Source of the DNA: PNAI01 sp964575715
GTDB taxonomy: Bacteria > Pseudomonadota > Alphaproteobacteria > Rhizobiales > Xanthobacteraceae
Direction: 5' to 3'
DNA length: 12,386 bases
Assembly (NCBI GenBank): GCA_964575715.1
Contig: CAZNSG010000069.1
Span: 1-12,386, forward strand
Positions 8,043 through 12,386 of the stretch are shown here, piece after piece. Position numbers and translations under genes: made by a program. The notes under the pieces are model-generated. The model worked only from the letters and a program-made list of their open reading frames with translations, did not search any database and was not told where the DNA came from. Position 1 is the first letter of the stretch, and the number at the start of each line of letters is the position of its first letter.

Positions 8043-8063
8043 CCGGTCATTGCAAATGACCGG
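8043..8063. terminator. Bidirectional hairpin between convergent genes
   Basis: A perfect inverted repeat with 9-bp arms (CCGGTCATT / AATGACCGG) and a 3-base loop lies 12 bp after the stop of the small membrane protein gene and 13 bp after the stop of priA. Neither strand has a U tract after the stem, so it is not a textbook intrinsic terminator, but the position between two convergent genes fits a shared transcription end or RNA-stabilising structure. Confidence 0.6.
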
Positions 8064-8076
8064 CAACGATCACCGC

Positions 8077-10251
8077 CTAAAGAAAACTCTGCGGATCGAC
8101 ATCCACTTCGAGCTTGAGCGTGCCGCTCGTCTTGGGCGCCACGGCGAGCCACCGGCGCAAATACCCGGACAAATCGAACGCCCGCGGCGCTTTCACCAGC
8201 AGCCGGAAACGATAGCGGCCACGCACCAATGCGAGCGGCGCCTCGGCGGGACCGAGCACGCGCACTTGTTCCTCGCCTGGCGCGGTGGCGGCTATTTTTC
8301 GCGCATAGGCGTCGGTTGCGTGCTTGTCGGCGCCGGAGATGAGCAGGCTCGCGAGCCGGCCAAACGGCGGATAGCCGAGCTTTTCGCGCACGGCGATTTC
8401 GGCCGAGTAGAACGCCTCGCGGTCCTGCGCGATCAGCGCCTTCATCACCGGGTGCTCGGGCTGATGGGTCTGCATCAGACCAAAGCCGCGCCCCTCTTCG
8501 CGCCCGGCGCGACCGATCACCTGGTGGAGCAATTGATAGGTGCGCTCGGCCGCGCGCGGGTCGCCGTTCGAGAGTCCGAGATCGGCATCGATGACGCCGA
8601 CCAGATTGAGCTTGGGAAAATGGTGCCCCTTGGCCACCAGCTGCGTGCCGATCACGATATCGAATCGGCCGCGTGCGATGTCGTCGAGTTCCTTGCGCAA
8701 CCGCTCCACCGATTCGACCAGATCGCTGGAAAGCACCAGCATGCGCGCACCCGCAAACAATTCGGCCGCCTCCTGTTCGAGCCGCTCGACACCCGGCCCG
8801 ACAGCAACGAAGCTCTCGCTCGCCTGGCATTTCGGGCAGCGCTCCGGCGGCGGCATAGAGAATCCACAATGATGGCAGACCAGCCGGCGCTTGAAGCGGT
8901 GATCGACCAGCCAGGCATCGCAATTCGGACACGCCAGCCGGTGACCGCAGGCGTTGCACAGAGTAAGCGGCGCAAATCCGCGGCGGTTGAGGAACAAAAG
9001 CGCCTGCTCGCCGCGTTCCAATGCGGTCTTCACCGCACCGGCCAAGCGCGGCGCGATGAAGCGGCCGCGCGGCGGGCCTTCGTGCCGCAGGTCGATGGCT
9101 TCGATCGCCGGCAGGTGCGAGCCGCCGAAGCGCTCGGGCAGATGCAGCCGCGCGTAGCGGCCGCGCCGGGCGTTGACCTCGGTTTCCACCGACGGCGTGG
9201 CGGACGCCAGCACAACAGGAATTTTCGCCTCGCGCGCGCGCACGACGCTCATATCGCGCGCGTGATAGCGCACGCCATCCTCCTGCTTGTAGGCCGGATC
9301 GTGCTCCTCGTCGACGACGATCAACCCGAGATCGGCATAGGGCAAAAACAGCGCCGAGCGCGCGCCGACCACGACCTTGATCTCACCCGCCGCCAGCGCG
9401 TTCCAGGTGCGGGCGCGCTTGCGGGGCGAAAGCTGCGAATGCCATTCCGCCGGCAGAACGCCGAAGCGCGCGGCAAAGCGATCGAGGAACTGCGCGGTGA
9501 GCGCAATCTCCGGCATCAGGATCAAAGCCTGCCGGCCGCGCCGCAGAATTTCCGCCACCGCCTCGAAATAGACTTCGGTCTTGCCCGAGCCGGTGACGCC
9601 ATCGATCAGCGTCACCGAATAGCCGCCCTTGGCGATGATCGCGCGCATGGCATCCGCCGCCGCGCGCTGGTCGTCGGTGAAATCGGGCATCTGGTGGTCC
9701 GGATCGGGCGCGAGCGCCACCGGCTCCGGCGGCAAAACCAATGTTTCCAGCGCGCCTTCGTCGACCAATCCGTCGATCACTCCAACGGAAACCCCGGCTT
9801 CATGCGCGGCTTCGCTTTTAGCGCGTGGCATGCCGTCGGCGAGCAGGCGCAGAACGCGGGCGCGCGCCGGGGTCATTCGCTGCGGCGGTGGGCCGGCGAG
9901 CCTTACGCCAAGCTTCTCTCGCGCCGGCCCCAGATGCTCGCCTCGGCGCAAGCACATGCGCAGCACCATGCCGCGGGAGCTGAGCGTGTAATCGGCGACC
10001 CAATCGACAAACTTGCGCAGCTCGGGCCGCAGCGGCGGGATGTCGAGCTTTTCACTGATGTCTTTGAGCCGGTTGTCGAAGCGGGGATTTGGCGTCGTGT
10101 TTTCCGCCCATACCACCCCGCTCGACGCGCGCGCTCCGAGCGGCACGGTGACGCAATCGCCGGGCGACAGATCAAGGCCTTCCGGCACCCGGTAGGAATA
10201 GAGCTGGTCGATTGCGACCGGCATGAGCACATCGACGACGCGTCTGGCCAT
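8077..10251 (-). CDS. priA: Primosomal protein N' (replication restart helicase PriA)
   Basis: PriA is a superfamily 2 DNA helicase that recognises stalled or collapsed replication forks and starts reloading of the DnaB helicase in the cytoplasm. The 724-residue protein has the full architecture: N-terminal DNA-binding domain (1-110), Walker A GVTGSGKT at 218-225, DEEH box at 314-317, and eight zinc-binding cysteines in pairs at 432/435, 441/444, 459/462 and 472/475. The C-terminal helicase motifs IGTQLVAKGHHFP (534-546) and QVIGRAGR (577-584) follow. All catalytic and zinc ligands are present. The ATG at 10251 begins MARRVVDVLMPVAIDQLYSY, the expected N-terminus. The gene converges on the small membrane protein gene and is divergent from the xerC-type gene. 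The long open frame on the opposite strand is a GC-driven shadow. Confidence 0.97.
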   Translation of the reverse strand: MARRVVDVLMPVAIDQLYSYRVPEGLDLSPGDCVTVPLGARASSGVVWAENTTPNPRFDNRLKDISEKLDIPPLRPELRKFVDWVADYTLSSRGMVLRMCLRRGEHLGPAREKLGVRLAGPPPQRMTPARARVLRLLADGMPRAKSEAAHEAGVSVGVIDGLVDEGALETLVLPPEPVALAPDPDHQMPDFTDDQRAAADAMRAIIAKGGYSVTLIDGVTGSGKTEVYFEAVAEILRRGRQALILMPEIALTAQFLDRFAARFGVLPAEWHSQLSPRKRARTWNALAAGEIKVVVGARSALFLPYADLGLIVVDEEHDPAYKQEDGVRYHARDMSVVRAREAKIPVVLASATPSVETEVNARRGRYARLHLPERFGGSHLPAIEAIDLRHEGPPRGRFIAPRLAGAVKTALERGEQALLFLNRRGFAPLTLCNACGHRLACPNCDAWLVDHRFKRRLVCHHCGFSMPPPERCPKCQASESFVAVGPGVERLEQEAAELFAGARMLVLSSDLVESVERLRKELDDIARGRFDIVIGTQLVAKGHHFPKLNLVGVIDADLGLSNGDPRAAERTYQLLHQVIGRAGREEGRGFGLMQTHQPEHPVMKALIAQDREAFYSAEIAVREKLGYPPFGRLASLLISGADKHATDAYARKIAATAPGEEQVRVLGPAEAPLALVRGRYRFRLLVKAPRAFDLSGYLRRWLAVAPKTSGTLKLEVDVDPQSFL

Positions 10252-10322
10252 GTCATTGGTCTCGCCGATTCCGGCCGTTTAAGGAAGAGTAAGGATGGCG
10301 ATGCGATAACTCGCTTTAGCAG

Positions 10323-10476
10323 GTCATTGCCGGGCTTGACCCGCCTGCGGGCCGAAGCCCTTCGGCGGGCGAAGGCCCGGGGGTCCATGAAGCATCGCAA
10401 CTTGCAACAATGCCTCATGGATTGCCGGGTCTTCGGGCGCAAAGACGGCGTTGCGCGCCTTTCGCCCGGCAATGAC
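10323..10476. repeat. Palindromic intergenic repeat with 13-bp terminal inverted arms
   Basis: The element begins GTCATTGCCGGGC (10323-10335) and ends with its exact reverse complement GCCCGGCAATGAC (10464-10476), 154 bp in all. Inner parts are also inverted, for example CCATGA and TCATGG around the centre. The left arm carries an extra GC-rich hairpin with stem GCCGAAG/CTTCGGC that the right arm lacks, which looks like a nested insertion. Such REP/MITE-like sequences are common between genes in Bradyrhizobium relatives. No coding capacity and no target duplication were seen. Its right end overlaps the most upstream ATG of the recombinase gene. Confidence 0.8.
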
Positions 10477-11470
10477 GAATGAGGAAATGCCGCGTAACAA
10501 TCAGATGCCGCGAACGACCGCCAATGAAGACACTTTCCCCTTCGCCGCCCCAAATGTGGCAGCCGAGGCCGTGCGCTGGCTTGCGCATCTTGCCGACGAG
10601 CGCCGCATGGCCGCCAAGACGCTTGAAGCCTACCGGCGCGATGCGGGGCAGTTCCTTGCCTTCCTTGCGGAATATCGCGGTGGGGCGCCCACGCTCGCCG
10701 ATCTTGCGAAACTTGCGCCGGCGGACGTGCGCGCGTTCCTCGCGGCGCGGCGGGCCAAGGGCATCGGCGGCCGCTCGCTGATGCGGACGTTGGCCGGCGT
10801 GCGATCGTTCGCGCGTTATCTTGAGCGCAACGGCAAGGGCAGGCTCGCGGCATTGGCGGCCGTGCGCGCGCCGAAAGTGCCCAGGACCTTGCCGAAACCA
10901 CTCGCCATATCGGCCGCCAAGAGCTTCACCGAAGTTGAACTGCGCGCGGGTGAAGAGCGAGAACCATGGATTTTCGCCCGCGATGCCGCCGTGCTGGCGC
11001 TGCTCTACGGCTCGGGCCTGCGCATCGCCGAGGCGCTTTCGCTCAAGCGCCAGGACGCGCCGCCGTCGGGAAAAATCAGCACCCTCACAATCGACGGAAA
11101 GGGCGGCAAGCAGCGCATGGTGCCGGTGCTGCCCATGGTGGCGCGCCTGATCGCGGACTATGTCGCACTCTGCCCCTATGATCTGCCAGGCAACGGTCCG
11201 CTGTTCGTCGGCGCGAAAGGCGGCCCGCTCTCGCCACGGATCATACAATTGGCCATGGCGCGCCTGCGCGGCGCGCTGGGACTGCCGGAAACGGCGACCC
11301 CACATGCACTGCGCCATTCCTTCGCCACGCATCTGCTCGCGCGCGGGGGCGATCTGCGCACAATCCAGGAACTGCTCGGCCATGCCTCGCTCTCGACCAC
11401 CCAAGTTTACACCGCGGTGGATACCGAGCGCCTGCTTACGGCCTACCGCAGCGCCCATCCCAGGGCGTGA
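10472..11470 (+). CDS. xerC: Tyrosine recombinase, XerC type
   Basis: Site-specific recombinase expected to act with XerD at the chromosomal dif site to resolve chromosome dimers at division. From this ATG it has 332 residues, about 30 more than Escherichia coli XerC, mostly at the N-terminus. The SAM-like core-binding domain comes first (about 30-115: WLAHLADERR, TLEAYRRDAGQFLAFL). The catalytic domain follows with Arg (GSGLRIAEAL, codon at 11021), Lys (GKGGKQR), HALRHSFATHLL with its His and Arg, the LGHASLSTTQVYT His and nucleophile Tyr; all six catalytic residues are present. The start is uncertain: ATG 10472 lies in the end of a repeat without a ribosome binding site, ATG 10487 abuts GAGGAA, and ATG 10505 would give a more usual length. 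The priA neighbour and complete domains favour housekeeping XerC over a phage integrase. Confidence 0.92.
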   Translation: MTNEEMPRNNQMPRTTANEDTFPFAAPNVAAEAVRWLAHLADERRMAAKTLEAYRRDAGQFLAFLAEYRGGAPTLADLAKLAPADVRAFLAARRAKGIGGRSLMRTLAGVRSFARYLERNGKGRLAALAAVRAPKVPRTLPKPLAISAAKSFTEVELRAGEEREPWIFARDAAVLALLYGSGLRIAEALSLKRQDAPPSGKISTLTIDGKGGKQRMVPVLPMVARLIADYVALCPYDLPGNGPLFVGAKGGPLSPRIIQLAMARLRGALGLPETATPHALRHSFATHLLARGGDLRTIQELLGHASLSTTQVYTAVDTERLLTAYRSAHPRA

Positions 11471-11563
11471 TAAACTGCGCCAGAGTGTCGGCGGCCGTTT
11501 CAAAACCCTTGCGAAGACTCGCCGCTAATTGCAACGTGGATTTCCATCACGGAGGGATCAACC

Positions 11564-12214
11564 ATGAGTCATGGCGTTCATGCGGTTCAGCACGAAGTCG
11601 AGCATAAGATGAAACATGACACCCATGGCGGCGGTCATGGCGGCGGTCATGGCGCCGGAACGGATATCAATAAGAAGGTCGCGCTGTTGATCTCGCTGAT
11701 CGCGCTGTGTCTTGCGTTTTCCGAAACGCTCGGCAAAAGCGCGCAGACCGCGGCACTCAATTACCAGATCGAAGCCTCCAACCTCTGGAATTTCTTCCAG
11801 GCCAAGAACATCCGGCGCACGGCGACGATCGTCGCCACCGAATCGGCAAAGATCGATCTCATGGCCGCAAGCGACGCAGCTCACAAGACGGCAATGGCGA
11901 AGCAGATCGACGATTGGACCAAGACCGCGGCGCGCTACCGTTCGGAACCGGAGGCCGGCGGCGGCAAGGGTGAAGGCACCATCGAGCTGTCACGGCGCGC
12001 GCTGGAAGAGCAGGAGAAACGCGACACAGCGCTGGCGCGGTATCATCACTACGAGGTCGCTTCGGCGGCGTTCCAGATCGGCATCGTGCTGGCGTCGGCG
12101 ACCGTCATCACCGGCATGATCGTTCTGGCCTATCTCGCCATCGGACTGGGCGTCGCCGGCATCGGCTTCACGGCGATCGGATTCTTCGCGCCGCACGCGG
12201 TGCATTTGTTTTAG
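11564..12214 (+). CDS. DUF4337-like membrane protein with histidine-rich N-terminus
   Basis: A 216-residue protein of unknown function that resembles the DUF4337 family. Residues 1-31 contain eight histidines, including HGGGHGGGHG, and could bind metal ions. A hydrophobic helix follows at about 39-53, then an extra-membrane helical region (56-160) rich in charged residues, and two closely spaced helices at about 165-185 and 187-208. The ATG is well supported: GGAGGG at 11551-11556 ends 7 bases upstream. The gene follows the recombinase on the same strand after 93 bp and ends just before a hairpin, so it is probably transcribed alone. The function is not known; the family name is from my recognition of the SETLGKSAQTAALNYQIEAS and LWNFFQAKNIRRT segments. 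Confidence 0.88.
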   Translation: MSHGVHAVQHEVEHKMKHDTHGGGHGGGHGAGTDINKKVALLISLIALCLAFSETLGKSAQTAALNYQIEASNLWNFFQAKNIRRTATIVATESAKIDLMAASDAAHKTAMAKQIDDWTKTAARYRSEPEAGGGKGEGTIELSRRALEEQEKRDTALARYHHYEVASAAFQIGIVLASATVITGMIVLAYLAIGLGVAGIGFTAIGFFAPHAVHLF

Positions 12215-12220
12215 CTAAAG

Positions 12221-12245
12221 TCTGATTCAGCAGCATTGAATCAGA
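12221..12245 (+). terminator. Hairpin after the DUF4337-like gene
   Basis: Eight-base arms TCTGATTC (12221-12228) and GAATCAGA (12238-12245) around a 9-base loop start 6 bases after the stop codon. No U tract follows, so intrinsic termination is possible but not certain. Confidence 0.45.
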
Positions 12246-12386
12246 AGATGCCACATACTTTCTTCACCTCTCCCCGCTTGCGGGGAGAGGTCGACCGCCG
12301 AAGGCGGTCGGGTGAGGGGCATCTTCGCAGATATCCGCACGTCGAAACGCCACCTCACCCCGACCCTCTCCCCGCAAGCGGGGAGA
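12244..12386. repeat. Compound palindromic intergenic repeat, cut by the window end
   Basis: Two stable hairpins lie side by side: CCTCTCCCCGC/GCGGGGAGAGG with a 2-base loop (12267-12290) and CGACCGCC/GGCGGTCG with a 3-base loop (12292-12310). They are enclosed by a 9-bp inverted pair, GAAGATGCC (12244-12252) and GGCATCTTC (12318-12326). A second copy of the CTCTCCCCGC palindrome (12366-12386) preceded by CCTCACCC forms the opposite arm of a larger inverted structure, and the window stops inside it. This is a frequent extragenic repeat type in Rhizobiales genomes. No gene is seen in the stretch. Confidence 0.8.

Noticed and set aside
8050..10482. Open frame of 810 codons on the plus strand opposite priA
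   Set aside because: It lies wholly antisense to a gene with complete PriA motifs, has an Arg/His/Gln-rich composition typical of GC-rich shadow frames, and shows no recognisable domain or ribosome binding site.
10472..11470. The tyrosine recombinase as a mobile-element integrase responsible for the caspase insertion
   Set aside because: Its domain layout and position next to priA fit the housekeeping XerC, it lies outside the repeat-bounded segment, and no att-like core shared with the repeats was seen.
10323..12386. CRISPR array
   Set aside because: The repeats are self-complementary elements in one or two copies without regular spacers, and there are no cas genes.

Overview
The window looks like chromosomal DNA of an alphaproteobacterium, most likely in the Hyphomicrobiales (Bradyrhizobium/Xanthobacteraceae-like). 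The reasons are the high GC content, the Bradyrhizobium-type start of AtpH, priA close to an atpH-atpA operon, a consensus CtrA box, and short palindromic intergenic repeats of the kind common in that order. The family calls come from motifs I can read; no database search was run.

Layout. On the minus strand, 1-1411 holds the start of the F1F0-ATP synthase operon: atpH, then the first 282 codons of atpA, which runs off the window. Upstream of it (1412-1787) lies a short leader and then a 147-bp fragment of the 3' end of a polysaccharide deacetylase gene. Next (1788-5261, minus) is a large gene for a secreted caspase-fold protein: signal peptide, WD40-like segments, C-terminal peptidase C14 domain with the His/Cys dyad and an EF-hand-like loop. 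The intact deacetylase gene follows (5468-6397, minus), and its last 147 bp are the second copy of the fragment. A divergent EamA-type transporter (6613-7542, plus) and a small single-span membrane protein gene behind a CtrA box (7671-8030, plus) come next. The small gene converges with priA (8077-10251, minus) across a 9-bp perfect hairpin. Divergent from priA is a tyrosine recombinase of the XerC type (plus, ending 11470), then a three-helix membrane protein with a histidine-rich N-terminus that resembles DUF4337 (11564-12214, plus). The window ends in a palindromic intergenic repeat.

How it fits together. Most genes are core housekeeping functions: ATP synthesis, replication restart, and XerC-type chromosome dimer resolution. 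The accessory element is the caspase gene. It sits between two direct copies of the 3' end of the deacetylase gene, which match without gaps (9 differences in 147 bp) and both stop exactly at the deacetylase stop codon. This is the arrangement left when DNA carrying a copy of a gene's 3' end enters that gene: the gene stays whole on one side and its displaced tail remains on the other. The inserted segment also has its own well-formed promoter and, by eye, lower GC than its neighbours. It reads toward the atp operon with no clear terminator between.

I judge this caspase cassette, with its target-gene-tail duplication and no recombinase of its own, to be the most interesting object in the window. 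The CtrA-box-controlled small membrane protein is second.
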